In this document: positions 21,201-30,295 of the stretch, one piece after another
How positions within the stretch are numbered: the stretch's first letter is position 1
Layout: each line of letters opens with the position of its first letter
Assembly (NCBI RefSeq): GCF_040689105.1
Contig: NZ_JBFBVU010000001.1
Coordinates: 248,001 to 312,000 of the forward strand
Length of the DNA stretch: 64,000 nt
Direction of reading: 5' to 3'
Source of the DNA: Meridianimarinicoccus marinus
Lineage (GTDB): Bacteria; Pseudomonadota; Alphaproteobacteria; Rhodobacterales; Rhodobacteraceae
Program-made: the position numbers and the translations under genes
Notes under the pieces: model-generated
What the model was told of the DNA's origin: nothing
What the model saw: the letters and a program-made list of their open reading frames with translations, nothing else
Database searches by the model: none

Positions 21201-21361
21201 TTTGCGCCGGTATAGTTGGTACTGACGTTGACCACCGGCGGCGTGATGTCGGGGAACTGTTCGACCGGCAGCACCGAATAGGCGATGCCGCCCATGATCG
21301 TCAGCACCAGCGAGATGACCAGCGCCAGCTTGGGACGCTCGATGAAGACAGAGGAGAACAT
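18227..21361 (-). CDS. RND efflux transporter, inner-membrane pump (AcrB/HAE1 type)
   Basis: A 1044-residue hydrophobe/amphiphile efflux pump. It uses the proton gradient to drive drugs or toxic compounds out through a tripartite complex. Hallmarks are the N-terminal FIERPKLALVISLVLTIMGG, the periplasmic porter domains, and the TM4 proton-relay pair in GIVVDDAIVVVENVERI. It also has FVPVTFMPGITGRLYSQFA and the duplicated second half. The substrate cannot be read from sequence. It follows its adaptor gene by 6 bases. No TolC-like gene or TetR repressor is next to it, so the outer channel is presumably encoded elsewhere. Confidence 0.95.
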   Translation of the reverse strand: MFSSVFIERPKLALVISLVLTIMGGIAYSVLPVEQFPDITPPVVNVSTNYTGANSQTVENTVAAPIEAQVNGVDDMIYMQSTSADNGSYSLNVTFEVGTDPDIASVNVQNRVGQATSQLPTEVTSNGVVTQKASTNMLLVAVLTSPEGTYDELFLSNYASINLKDALARVNGVGKAEVMTDFAYAMRIWMDPDKMASLGLTPGDLIAAIRDQNLEVSAGQIGAPPVPGDQQFQYTITAQGRLTTAAEFGDIVIRTGDSGAIVRMRDVARVERGASYYNASGRFDGQPATVLAVYQAPGANALVVSERVLAELERLSATFPDDVVYEVPFNSTAFVESSLADVQTTLLQTFALVMIVVFIFLGSWRATIIPMVAIPVSLIGTFALLLALGMSLNTISLFALVLAIGIVVDDAIVVVENVERIIAEEGLSPKEATRKAMGQITTPVIATTLVLLAVFVPVTFMPGITGRLYSQFAVTISTAVVISSINALTLSPALCGIVLRARSGPPKGLLAVFERGIGAGRGAYVGLVRQLVRISIVGLVVVIGLGIATGGLFTAIPKGFLPLEDNGYVFVDVQLPDAAALNRTETVTSRVEDKILDIPGVSSTVLVNGFSLLNGSGSNGGMIIVNLDNWAERQTPALHADGIIGQIFGIANQEAAASIIAFNPPPISGLGMSAGVEMMVQQTGGGSPQELSAALGGLVYAANQRSEIGQAYTTFRSNVPQIYVDLDREKAKSLNTAVSEVFLTLQAYLGSYYVNDFNLFGRVYKVMIQADGSYRNAVEDLAALYVRSETGEMVPLGTLIDVENVLGPTLLTRFNMFRAATVTAVPAPGLSTGDAIRVLEEETRTALPPGYAYEWTGTAQQQQDSAGMVQVILVMAVIFAYLFLVGQYESWTMPAAILLSVIVALFGAVAVVGATGNDINLYTQIGMIMLVGLGAKNAILIVEFAMEQRAAGLSIREAAMQAAALRFRAVLMTALSFLLGVVPLMLADGAGAASQRAIGIAVFGGMLAATVIGIIVIPVLYVLLQTLRERIKGTPKNPDPVPAE

Positions 21362-21367
21362 GGCCGT

Positions 21368-22510
21368 CTACTCCCCGGTGCCGGCAAGCACGGGATCGAC
21401 GGGAACCCCCGGCCGGACCCGTTGCAGACCCTCGACGATCACGGCTTCGCCTTCCTGAAGGCCACGGGTCACGACGATCGAGACACCATGGGTGGCACCG
21501 GTTTCGATGTAGCGTTGCTCGACAATCTGCTGGTTGGACACCACCAGCACGAACTCGCCGCGCTGGTCGCGCTGAACGGCGGCCTGCGGCACGGTCAGGA
21601 AGGGCGTCGGTTCCTGCGCCGTGATGCTGACATTCACGAAACTGCCGTCTACCAGCAGGTTCTCGGCATTGTCGAAGATCGCGCGCACAGCGATGGTGCC
21701 GGTCGACGGGTTGACCCGGTTGTCGCGGAAGGCCAGCCGCCCGACTTCGTCAAGGACCATGCCGCCGGGCAGGGTCACATACACCGGATAGGGCGAGTTT
21801 TCGTCTTCGACGGTCGCATCATTGGCCTGCGCCTGCTGCTGCAATGAGATCATCTGCCGCTCGCTGATCGAGAAGGTGACATACATGGGCTGTAGCCGGA
21901 CAAGGGTCGCCAGCGTGCCGGTGGTCGGTCCGACCAGATCGCCAACGCTGCGTTCGGTCCGGCCAATGGCGCCGTCGAAAGGCGCCACGATCCGAGTATA
22001 GCCGACATCCAGCTCCGCCTGCTTGATCGCCGCTTCCGCCGCCGCGATCTGGGCTTCGGCGACCTGCCGGTTGGCGCGCGCCACGTCCAGTTCCGACTGC
22101 GCCACCGCTTCCTTCGCCACAAGCTGAGATTTGCGGTCGAATTCGACCTGTGCCAGCGCAAGATTGGCCTTGGCCTGGGCCAGATCCGCCTGCCGGGCGG
22201 CCAGCGTGGCTTCGTATTGTTCAGGTTCGATGTGAAACAGCACGTCCCCTTCCGACACCGTCGCGCCGTTGGCCACGTTCACCTCGCGGATGAACCCGGT
22301 GACACGCGCCACCAGTTCGACCTTGTCCACCGCCTCGACCCGGCCGATAAAGGCGATGTCATCCAGGATCTCCTCGGTGACCGCCGCCGCGATCGAGACC
22401 TTCGGGGCGGGTTGGCCGCTGCCTGCGTCTTGAGCTTGGGCCACCGGAACTGCCAGCAAGGCCAGCGACAGGACCGAAATACGAAGTCCGGCAAAACGAG
22501 GGAAAGGCAT
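21368..22510 (-). CDS. RND efflux periplasmic adaptor (membrane fusion protein)
   Basis: A 380-residue adaptor of the AcrA/MexA family that links the RND pump to an outer-membrane channel. A signal peptide covers about residues 1-25 (VLSLALLAVPVAQAQ). The lipoyl and barrel-sandwich halves flank an alpha-helical hairpin (KANLALAQVEFDRKSQLVAKEAVAQSELD...). GYTRIVAPFDGAIGRT is a family hallmark. No lipobox cysteine is visible. The start is the ATG at 22510; a long upstream extension in the same frame is not adaptor-like. It is divergent from the rRNA methyltransferase gene. Confidence 0.93.
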   Translation of the reverse strand: MPFPRFAGLRISVLSLALLAVPVAQAQDAGSGQPAPKVSIAAAVTEEILDDIAFIGRVEAVDKVELVARVTGFIREVNVANGATVSEGDVLFHIEPEQYEATLAARQADLAQAKANLALAQVEFDRKSQLVAKEAVAQSELDVARANRQVAEAQIAAAEAAIKQAELDVGYTRIVAPFDGAIGRTERSVGDLVGPTTGTLATLVRLQPMYVTFSISERQMISLQQQAQANDATVEDENSPYPVYVTLPGGMVLDEVGRLAFRDNRVNPSTGTIAVRAIFDNAENLLVDGSFVNVSITAQEPTPFLTVPQAAVQRDQRGEFVLVVSNQQIVEQRYIETGATHGVSIVVTRGLQEGEAVIVEGLQRVRPGVPVDPVLAGTGE

Positions 22511-22698
22511 GGAAACGGGTCCTTCAGGCAAGAACGGCGGGTGCCGCGTGCAACGCGGGTCGACTCGTCTCCAAGGTAGGACTATTGACGCCGCGAACAC
22601 CACAGCAAACCGTGAGGCTGGCTTGGCATCCCGCGCCCGGCCCCGGATTTGTCGCAGCCCCACAGGCCCCCGGGCCTTGGCCAAAGCCCGGAGACGCG

Positions 22699-23868
22699 AT
22701 GACCCCCGCCGCCAGAATTGCCGCAGCAATCGACATCCTTGACGACATCCTGTCCGGCACACCCGCCGAGAAAGCGCTGAAGGACTGGGCGCGCGGCCAT
22801 CGGTTTGCCGGATCGAAAGACCGCGCCGCCCTGCGCGACCATGTCTTCGATGCCTTGCGCCGGCGGCGCAGTCTCGCGGCTCTGGGCGGGTCCGACACCG
22901 GCCGGGGGCTGATGATCGGTTGGGTGCGCGCCTCGGGCGCCAGGGCGGAAACGGTCTTTAACGGCGAAGGCTATGCACCGCTGGCCCTGAGCGATACCGA
23001 ACGCCAAGCCGGCCAAACTCCGGCCAGCCCCGCGGAGCGGCTGGATTGCCCCGACTGGCTGTATCCTGACGTCACGGAGTCGCTGGGCGAGGCCGCCGAG
23101 CCGTGCCTTGACCTGTTGCGCCAGCGCGCGCCGGTGTATCTGCGGGTCAATCTGCGCAAGGTGACGCGGCCCGAGGCCCTGGCGCAGCTTGACCGCGAGG
23201 GGGTCGTCACCGAGCCGCACGGCCTGTCGCCTTCGGCGCTGACGGTGATCGAGGGCGCGCGCCGGATCCGCGCCAGCGCGTCCTATCTGGACGGGGCGGT
23301 CGAATTGCAGGACGCGGCCTCGCAGGCGGTGTCGGACCGGGTGCCGCTGGTGGACGGCCAGCGCTTTCTAGATTTTTGTGCCGGCGGTGGCGGAAAGACG
23401 CTGGCTGTCGGCGGGCGCGTGCAGGCGCAGTTCACGGCGCATGACGCCAATCCCGCCCGGATGAAGGATCTGCCGGCCCGCGCCGCCCGCGCCGGTTTGC
23501 CCGTGCGCTGTGTGACCCCGGATCAGCTTGCCGGCAAGGAGACTTTCGACACCGTTGTCGTCGATGCGCCCTGTTCGGGCAGTGGGTCGTGGCGGCGGGA
23601 TCCGCAAGGAAAATGGGCGCTGACCGCGCCGAAACTGGCCGAGACCGTGGCCCTTCAGGCGCGGATTCTGGATCAGGCGGCGGCACATGTGGGGGTTGCG
23701 GGGCATCTTGTCTACATGACCTGCTCGTTCCTGCGACAGGAGAATTCCGGGCAGGTCGACGGATTTCTGGCCCGTCACCCGGATTGGACGCTGGTCGACA
23801 GCCGCCAGTTCCTGCCACAAGACGGCGGCGACGGCTTCTTTTTCGCCGACTTGACACGCGGCGCCTGA
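22699..23868 (+). CDS. RsmB/RsmF-type rRNA (cytosine-C5) methyltransferase
   Basis: A 389-residue SAM-dependent RNA m5C methyltransferase of the NOL1/NOP2/Sun family. The SAM site reads FLDFCAGGGGKTLAVGG. The two catalytic cysteines are in VDAPCSGSGSWRRDP and YMTCSFLRQENSGQVD. The N-terminal ~120 residues resemble the RsmB-like helical region. The target base in 16S rRNA cannot be assigned. The start is the ATG at 22699 (MTPAARIAAAIDIL); the frame is open further upstream but overlaps the divergent promoter region. Confidence 0.88.
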   Translation: MTPAARIAAAIDILDDILSGTPAEKALKDWARGHRFAGSKDRAALRDHVFDALRRRRSLAALGGSDTGRGLMIGWVRASGARAETVFNGEGYAPLALSDTERQAGQTPASPAERLDCPDWLYPDVTESLGEAAEPCLDLLRQRAPVYLRVNLRKVTRPEALAQLDREGVVTEPHGLSPSALTVIEGARRIRASASYLDGAVELQDAASQAVSDRVPLVDGQRFLDFCAGGGGKTLAVGGRVQAQFTAHDANPARMKDLPARAARAGLPVRCVTPDQLAGKETFDTVVVDAPCSGSGSWRRDPQGKWALTAPKLAETVALQARILDQAAAHVGVAGHLVYMTCSFLRQENSGQVDGFLARHPDWTLVDSRQFLPQDGGDGFFFADLTRGA

Positions 23869-23902
23869 AATCCAACCATTCTTCCCTGCACCGGAGCCGT
23901 GC

Positions 23903-23917
23903 TTAATCCGGGATTAA
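23903..23917. promoter_or_regulatory. CtrA-type binding site upstream of cckA
   Basis: Exact TTAA-N7-TTAA (second half-site at 23914-23917), 44 bases before the cckA ATG and 34 after the preceding stop. This is the full recognition sequence known for CtrA in alphaproteobacteria. Confidence 0.7.
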
Positions 23918-23961
23918 CCCCCTGCGCGGTACGAAACCCCGGTAGATTGCTGGGAGGCATC

Positions 23962-26265
23962 ATGGCCCGTATCGCTGGTTTGTCGCAGCACGGTTTGGAC
24001 GGTGTGCTGTCGTATCATCACAAGGAGCGGGTGGCCTTTGGCCTTGCGTTGGGGCTGACCGCCCTGGGCATCCTTGTCGCCAGCGGAACGCCGCGGGTGC
24101 TGCTGCTGGCGGCTGGTCTTGGCGCCGGAGTCGCGCTGGTGATCGTCAAGCTAGCCGAAGGTCTACGCGGGCGCGTCGCACGGGCGGAACTGAACCGCGT
24201 CAGCCAGTTTTTCGCCCGCGATGCGGCGGTCTGGGTGGTTACGGATTTCTCGGGGCGCGTGCTCAGGTGCAATGCCGCGGCGCGGGCGGAGCTTGGGTTG
24301 ACCAAAGGGCAGATGCTGTCGGACAAGCTTGACCGCCTTTTCGCAGCCCCGGTGCGCCGGGTTGCCGAATTGCTGGACCGCGCGCGGGCCACCGGATCCT
24401 CGGCGCTCGACCGGGCCAGCCACAGCGGCAAGGTGCGCCTCGCGGCGACGCTGGCACCGGGAAACCTGGTGGTCTGGCGGCTGGAAAACCTCACTTCCCG
24501 CTCGGCCTCGGTCGGGCGCGGCGAAGTGGGCTTGCCGGTGCTGGTGGTCTGCCCGGACGGGCGGGTTCTGGGCCAGAACACGGCGATGACCGAGCTTCTG
24601 GGCCGCGAAGTGACTGTGGTGGACGAAGCCTTCGGCAAGCGTCCGCTGGTGTCGGGCGGCATGTGTCAGCTCAACGCCGAAAGTGGTCGCACGCAGGTGC
24701 GCGTGGTGGTGGTCGACGACGATGACACCGGCTGCCGCGAAGTCTTCATCCTGCCCGAGAACCTTGACGATGCCGCTGACGCGCGGAAACTGTTTGAATC
24801 CCTGCCGGTGCCGATGCTGAAACTGTCCATCGACGGCAAGATCATCTGGGCGAACCAGGGCGCCCGCAGCCTGCTGGGCCGGGAGGTGCCACCATCGACC
24901 CATTTCAACGACCTGGTCTCGGGCCTCGGTCGGCCGTTGGGCGACTGGCTGCGCGATGCCAGCAGCGGTGGCGGCCTGTCGCAGTCCGAGTTCCTGCAAG
25001 TGCGCTGCGACGACAGTCATCGCTTCGTTCAGGTTTCCCTGAAAGCCGCAGACGAGTTGGGCGAACCGGCCTTGCTGGCCGTGCTCAGCGATGCCACCGA
25101 ACTCAAGACACTGGAGGCGCAATTCGTCCAGAGCCAGAAAATGCAGGCCATCGGCCAGCTTGCCGGGGGGGTTGCGCATGATTTCAACAATCTGCTGACC
25201 GCCATCTCGGGCCATTGCGACCTGCTGCTGCTGCGCCACGATGAGGGTGATCCGGACTATGGCGATCTCATCCAGATCAACCAGAACGCCAATCGTGCTG
25301 CCAGCCTGGTGGGGCAGCTTCTGGCCTTCTCACGCAAGCAGACCCTGCGCCCAGAGGTTGTTGACCTGCGTGACGCCTTGTCGGACCTCACCCATCTGCT
25401 CAGCCGGCTGGTGGGCGAGCGTGTCCGCCTGACCCTCAAGCACGATGACAAGGTGCCCGCCATCCGCGCCGACAAACGGCAGTTGGAGCAGGTCATCATG
25501 AACCTGGTGGTCAACGCCCGGGATGCCATGCCCGAGGGCGGCGAGATCCTGGTGCAGACCTCGGCGGTCACGCTGGAAACCGAATTGTGCCGCAACCGCG
25601 CGGTGATCCCCGCAGGTTCGTACGCGGTGGTCAGCGTGCAGGACGAAGGCAGCGGCATCCCCTCCAGCCAGTTGCAGAAGGTGTTCGAGCCGTTCTTCAC
25701 CACCAAGAAGACCGGCGAGGGCACCGGACTGGGCCTGTCCACCGCTTACGGCATCATCAAGCAGAGCGGCGGTTTCATCTTCGCCGACAGCACGCCGGGG
25801 GTGTCCACCGTCTTCACCATCTACTTCCCGGCCTTCACCGAAACCCAGGTCTTGCCGGCACCGGTGGTCAAGGAGGCAAAGCCCGCCCCCGAAACCCATC
25901 GCGACGGGGTGGTCCTGCTGGTCGAGGACGAGGCGCCGGTGCGCGCCTTTGCGTCGCGCGCGCTGCAACTGCGTGGCTTGACCGTAATCGAAGCCGAAAG
26001 CGCCGAAGAGGCGCTGGAACTGCTGGAAGATCCCGATCTGGATGTGGATGTCTTCGTGACCGATGTGGTCATGCCCGGCATGGACGGCCCGAACTGGGTG
26101 CGCCGCGCCTTGCAGGAACGTCCCGACACGCGGGTCATTTTCGTGTCCGGCTATGCCGAGGATGCGCTGAGTGACCATGAAACCAAGATCCCCAACTCGG
26201 TCTTCCTGCCCAAACCCTTCTCGCTGGAAGCACTGACCTCGACGGTTCAGGCGCAACTGCATTGA
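23962..26265 (+). CDS. cckA: CckA-type hybrid histidine kinase
   Basis: A 767-residue hybrid kinase. Two N-terminal membrane helices (about 25-62) are followed by two PAS-like regions (about 80-180 and 275-380). The HisKA domain has the CckA-type H-box GQLAGGVAHDFNNLLTAISG with phospho-histidine 406. The ATPase domain has GEGTGLGLSTAYGIIKQSGG, and a C-terminal receiver has phospho-aspartate 701 in VTDVVMPGMDG. CckA passes phosphate through ChpT to CtrA, and in Rhodobacteraceae this controls motility and GTA production and release. GGAGG precedes the ATG at 23962. A CtrA site lies upstream. Confidence 0.92.
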   Translation: MARIAGLSQHGLDGVLSYHHKERVAFGLALGLTALGILVASGTPRVLLLAAGLGAGVALVIVKLAEGLRGRVARAELNRVSQFFARDAAVWVVTDFSGRVLRCNAAARAELGLTKGQMLSDKLDRLFAAPVRRVAELLDRARATGSSALDRASHSGKVRLAATLAPGNLVVWRLENLTSRSASVGRGEVGLPVLVVCPDGRVLGQNTAMTELLGREVTVVDEAFGKRPLVSGGMCQLNAESGRTQVRVVVVDDDDTGCREVFILPENLDDAADARKLFESLPVPMLKLSIDGKIIWANQGARSLLGREVPPSTHFNDLVSGLGRPLGDWLRDASSGGGLSQSEFLQVRCDDSHRFVQVSLKAADELGEPALLAVLSDATELKTLEAQFVQSQKMQAIGQLAGGVAHDFNNLLTAISGHCDLLLLRHDEGDPDYGDLIQINQNANRAASLVGQLLAFSRKQTLRPEVVDLRDALSDLTHLLSRLVGERVRLTLKHDDKVPAIRADKRQLEQVIMNLVVNARDAMPEGGEILVQTSAVTLETELCRNRAVIPAGSYAVVSVQDEGSGIPSSQLQKVFEPFFTTKKTGEGTGLGLSTAYGIIKQSGGFIFADSTPGVSTVFTIYFPAFTETQVLPAPVVKEAKPAPETHRDGVVLLVEDEAPVRAFASRALQLRGLTVIEAESAEEALELLEDPDLDVDVFVTDVVMPGMDGPNWVRRALQERPDTRVIFVSGYAEDALSDHETKIPNSVFLPKPFSLEALTSTVQAQLH

Positions 26266-26360
26266 TGTTTGCCGGGTAAGAGAAAATTTACCCTCGCGCC
26301 GACACACTGGTTCTCGCGAATTTACATTGATTTGTGCGTGTTCTCTCGCCATACAGGGGA

Positions 26361-26375
26361 GAACAAGAGCAGAAC
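26361..26375. promoter_or_regulatory. LexA (SOS) box of recA
   Basis: Exact GAAC-N7-GAAC, the reverse complement of the alphaproteobacterial LexA box GTTC-N7-GTTC, 51 bases before the recA ATG. GTTCTC at 26340-26345 also forms an inverted repeat with GAGAAC at 26359-26364. Confidence 0.8.
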
Positions 26376-26426
26376 ATCTGGCAGCGTTGCCGCCCGCGCG
26401 CGGGTATGGAATAAGGATCAGGACCA

Positions 26427-27497
26427 ATGGCTACGGCTAACCTTCTCGACCTGGGCGGATCACGGAAAATGGACAAGCAGAAAGCGCTCGATTCGGCGCT
26501 GGCGCAAATCGAGCGGCAGTTCGGCAAGGGCTCGATCATGAAGCTGGGCCAGGGCGCGGTGCAGGAGATCGAATCCACCTCGACCGGCTCGCTCGGCCTG
26601 GATATCGCCCTTGGCATCGGCGGCCTGCCGAAAGGGCGGATCGTCGAGATCTACGGCCCCGAAAGCTCGGGCAAGACCACCTTGACCCTGCATTGCGTCG
26701 CGGAAGAGCAGAAGAAGGGCGGCGTCTGCGCCTTTGTCGATGCCGAACACGCGCTGGATCCGCAGTATGCCAAGAAGCTGGGCGTCAACCTGGATGAACT
26801 GCTGATCAGCCAGCCCGACACTGGTGAGCAGGCGCTTGAGATCACCGATACGCTGGTCCGCTCCGGGGCGGTCAGCATGGTAGTGGTCGATTCGGTCGCC
26901 GCGCTGACGCCCAAGGCGGAACTGGAAGGCGACATGGGTGATCACCAGGTCGGCGCGCAGGCCCGTCTGATGAGCCAGGCGATGCGCAAGCTGACCGGTT
27001 CGATCAGCCGGTCCAACTGCATGGTGATCTTCATCAACCAGATCCGCATGAAGATCGGGGTCATGTTCGGCAGCCCGGAAACCACCTCGGGCGGCAACGC
27101 GCTGAAGTTCTACTCCTCGGTGCGTCTCGACATTCGCCGCATCGGTTCCGTCAAGGACCGCGACGAAGTGGTCGGCAACGCCACGCGTGTGAAAGTCGTC
27201 AAGAACAAGGTGGCACCGCCGTTCAAGCAGGTGGAATTCGACATCATGTATGGCGAAGGCATCTCGAAGATGGGCGAACTTCTGGATCTGGGCGTCAAGG
27301 CCGGCGTCGTCGACAAGTCCGGGTCGTGGTTCTCCTATGGGGACGAGCGGATCGGGCAGGGACGGGAGAACGCCAAGACCTATCTGCGCGAACACAGCCG
27401 TACTGCGCTGGAGATCGAGGACAAGATCCGCGCCGCCCACGGGCTGGACTTCGACATGCCGCCGGGCAGCGCCGAGGACGACGTCGTCGACAGCTGA
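26427..27497 (+). CDS. recA: RecA recombinase
   Basis: A 356-residue RecA that forms filaments on single-stranded DNA, drives strand exchange and triggers LexA self-cleavage. The Walker A is GPESSGKTT (residues 77-84), the Walker B region is VSMVVVDSVAALTPKAE, and the L2 loop region reads GSPETTSGGNALKFY. The acidic C-terminal tail (SAEDDVVDS) is normal. A LexA box upstream shows SOS control. In relatives RecA is needed by recipients to take up GTA DNA. A strong terminator follows. Confidence 0.98.
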   Translation: MATANLLDLGGSRKMDKQKALDSALAQIERQFGKGSIMKLGQGAVQEIESTSTGSLGLDIALGIGGLPKGRIVEIYGPESSGKTTLTLHCVAEEQKKGGVCAFVDAEHALDPQYAKKLGVNLDELLISQPDTGEQALEITDTLVRSGAVSMVVVDSVAALTPKAELEGDMGDHQVGAQARLMSQAMRKLTGSISRSNCMVIFINQIRMKIGVMFGSPETTSGGNALKFYSSVRLDIRRIGSVKDRDEVVGNATRVKVVKNKVAPPFKQVEFDIMYGEGISKMGELLDLGVKAGVVDKSGSWFSYGDERIGQGRENAKTYLREHSRTALEIEDKIRAAHGLDFDMPPGSAEDDVVDS

Positions 27498-27519
27498 ACC
27501 GCTGTCGCACCGCGCCCCG

Positions 27520-27547
27520 AACCCCGGCCATCAGGTCGGGGTTTTTT
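27520..27547 (+). terminator. Rho-independent terminator of recA
   Basis: A 10-bp stem (AACCCCGGCC / GGTCGGGGTT, one G-T pair) with an ATCA loop runs into six Ts, 23 bases after the recA stop. Confidence 0.85.
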
Positions 27548-27625
27548 CGTTTCTGGCGCTGCCAGTGGACACCCGCGCGCCGCAGGGCTAAACGGGTCCG
27601 AACTTGACCTGACAGAGACCGGATC

Positions 27626-30295
27626 ATGGCCAGCCTGAACGATATCCGCAGCACTTTCCTGGACTACTTTGGCAACAACGGCCACGCGGTGGTGGACAGC
27701 TCTCCGCTGGTGCCACGCAACGACCCGACGCTGATGTTTACCAACGCGGGCATGGTGCAATTCAAGAACGTCTTCACCGGCGTCGAACACCGCGACTACA
27801 CCCGCGCCGCGACCAGCCAGAAATGCGTGCGCGCCGGTGGCAAACACAACGATCTGGACAACGTCGGCTATACCGCACGCCACCATACCCTCTTTGAAAT
27901 GCTGGGAAATTTCTCGTTCGGCGATTATTTCAAGGATGATGCCATCCCGCTGGCGTGGAACCTCCTGACACGCGAACTCGGCATCGACAAGGACAAGCTG
28001 CTGGTCACCATCTATCACACCGATGACGAGGCCGCCGAAATCTGGAAGAAGGTGGCGGGTCTGAGCGACGACCGCATCATCCGCATCCCGACGTCCGACA
28101 ACTTCTGGTCCATGGGCGCCACCGGCCCTTGCGGCCCCTGCACCGAGATATTCTATGACCACGGCGATCACATCTGGGGCGGTCCTCCGGGCAGTCCGGA
28201 AGAAGACGGCGACCGGTTCATCGAGATCTGGAACCTCGTCTTCATGCAGTTCGAGCAGTTCGAGGACGGCAGCCGGGAAAACCTGCCCAAGCCGTCGATC
28301 GACACCGGCATGGGGCTGGAACGCATCGGCGCGCTGCTGCAGGGCAAGCACGACAATTACGACACCGACCTGTTCCGGGCGCTGATCGAGGGGTCGGCCA
28401 ATGCCACCAGCACCGATCCCGCCGGTCCCGGCAAGGTGCATCACCGGGTGATCGCCGATCACCTGCGCTCGACTTCGTTCCTGATCGCTGACGGGGTGAT
28501 GCCGTCGAACGAAGGCCGGGGCTATGTCCTGCGCCGGATCATGCGCCGCGCCATGCGCCATGCCCATCAACTGGGCGCGCAGGATCCGCTGATGTACCGG
28601 CTGGTGCCGAATCTGGTGGCGCAAATGGGGCAAGCCTATCCGGAACTGACCCGCGCCCAGGCGCTGATCGAGGAAACCCTGCTGCTGGAGGAAACCCGCT
28701 TCCGCCAGACCCTGGATCGCGGGCTGCGGCTGCTGGATGACGAACTGGCCGGTCTGCCCGAGGGCGCCGATCTGCCCGGCGAGTCGGCTTTCAAACTGTA
28801 CGACACCTATGGCTTCCCGCTGGACCTGACCCAGGATGCGCTGCGCGAAAAAGGCCGGGCGGTAGACACCGACGGTTTTGACGCGGCGATGGAGGAACAG
28901 AAGGCCAAGGCCCGCGCGGCCTGGGCGGGTTCCGGCGACACCGCCGATGCGGCGATCTGGTTCGACATCGCGGAAACCCACGGCACGACGGAATTCCTGG
29001 GCTATGACACCGAAACCGCCGAGGGCCAGATCCTGGCCATCGTTCAGGACGGTGCCGCGCAAGACAAGGCCGCCAAGGGCGACGCGGTGCAGATCGTGTT
29101 GAACCAGACCCCGTTCTATGCGGAATCCGGCGGTCAGGTCGGCGACACAGGCGTGCTGAAGACCGACACGGGCAGGGCCACCATCACCGATTGCCGCAAG
29201 GTGGCCGGGGTGTTCATCCATTTCGCGGAGGTGACCGAGGGCGAGATTGCCAAGGCCACCGGCGCCGAACTGACCGTGGATCACGACCGCCGCACCAACA
29301 TCCGCGCCAACCACTCGGCCACGCACCTGCTGCACGAGGCCCTGCGCGAGGCGCTGGGGGATCACGTGGCGCAGCGTGGCTCGCTGAATGCGCCGGATCG
29401 CCTGCGGTTCGACTTCAGCCACTCCAAAGCGCTGACGCTGGAAGAACTGGACCGGGTCGAGCGCGAGGTGAACGCCTTCATTCGCCAGAACGGCAAGGTC
29501 GAAACCCGGATCATGACCCCGGACGAGGCCCGCGATCTGGGCGCGCAGGCGCTGTTCGGCGAGAAATACGGCGACGAGGTGCGCGTCGTGTCCATGGGCA
29601 AGCAGGCGGGCTCGGGCAAAGGCAGCGACAAGCAGACCTATTCGCTGGAACTTTGCGGCGGTACTCATGTGCGGCAGACCGGCGACATCGGGCTTTTCGT
29701 GACGCTGGGCGACAGCGCGTCCTCGGCCGGGGTGCGCCGGATCGAGGCGCTGACCGGGGCGGCGGCCTTTGACTATCTGGCGGCACAGGATCACCGGATG
29801 GCCGAAACCGCGCTGACCCTGAAGGCCAAGCCCGAAGAGGTACCGGATCGCGTCAAGGCCCTGCTGGATGAACGCAAGGCCCTGCAGGCCGAACTGGCCG
29901 ATCTGCGCCGCGACCTGGCCATGGCCGGCGGCGGGCAGGGCAACGGTCCTGCGGCAAAAGAGGTCGGCGGTGTGTCCTTCCTTGGCCAAAGTCTGTCGGG
30001 CGTGACTGGCAAGGATCTTCCGGCGCTGATCGATGCGCATAAGGCCAAGCTGGGCTCGGGCGCGGTGCTGCTGATCGCCGATACCGGCGGCAAGGCGGCC
30101 ATTGCGGCGGGCGTCACCCAGGATCTGACCGGCCGGGTGTCGGCGGTGGATCTGGTCAAGACGGCGGCGCAGGCCCTTGGTGGCAAGGGCGGCGGCGGAC
30201 GTCCTGACATGGCGCAGGCCGGTGGCCCGGATGCGTCCAAGGCCGATGCGGCCATCGCCGCAGTCGAATCCCTGCTGGAAGGAGGTGCCGCATGA
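27626..30295 (+). CDS. alaS: Alanyl-tRNA synthetase
   Basis: An 889-residue class II synthetase that charges and proofreads tRNA-Ala. The N-terminal catalytic core has PTLMFTNAGMVQFKNVFTG and the G3-type block AFKLYDTYGFPLDLT. The editing domain has zinc ligands in HSATHLLHEAL and in ELCGGTHV. The C-terminal DHHA1/C-Ala region has a coiled coil (RVKALLDERKALQAELADL). Length is normal. It overlaps the DUF1330 gene in an ATGA junction. Confidence 0.97.
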   Translation: MASLNDIRSTFLDYFGNNGHAVVDSSPLVPRNDPTLMFTNAGMVQFKNVFTGVEHRDYTRAATSQKCVRAGGKHNDLDNVGYTARHHTLFEMLGNFSFGDYFKDDAIPLAWNLLTRELGIDKDKLLVTIYHTDDEAAEIWKKVAGLSDDRIIRIPTSDNFWSMGATGPCGPCTEIFYDHGDHIWGGPPGSPEEDGDRFIEIWNLVFMQFEQFEDGSRENLPKPSIDTGMGLERIGALLQGKHDNYDTDLFRALIEGSANATSTDPAGPGKVHHRVIADHLRSTSFLIADGVMPSNEGRGYVLRRIMRRAMRHAHQLGAQDPLMYRLVPNLVAQMGQAYPELTRAQALIEETLLLEETRFRQTLDRGLRLLDDELAGLPEGADLPGESAFKLYDTYGFPLDLTQDALREKGRAVDTDGFDAAMEEQKAKARAAWAGSGDTADAAIWFDIAETHGTTEFLGYDTETAEGQILAIVQDGAAQDKAAKGDAVQIVLNQTPFYAESGGQVGDTGVLKTDTGRATITDCRKVAGVFIHFAEVTEGEIAKATGAELTVDHDRRTNIRANHSATHLLHEALREALGDHVAQRGSLNAPDRLRFDFSHSKALTLEELDRVEREVNAFIRQNGKVETRIMTPDEARDLGAQALFGEKYGDEVRVVSMGKQAGSGKGSDKQTYSLELCGGTHVRQTGDIGLFVTLGDSASSAGVRRIEALTGAAAFDYLAAQDHRMAETALTLKAKPEEVPDRVKALLDERKALQAELADLRRDLAMAGGGQGNGPAAKEVGGVSFLGQSLSGVTGKDLPALIDAHKAKLGSGAVLLIADTGGKAAIAAGVTQDLTGRVSAVDLVKTAAQALGGKGGGGRPDMAQAGGPDASKADAAIAAVESLLEGGAA

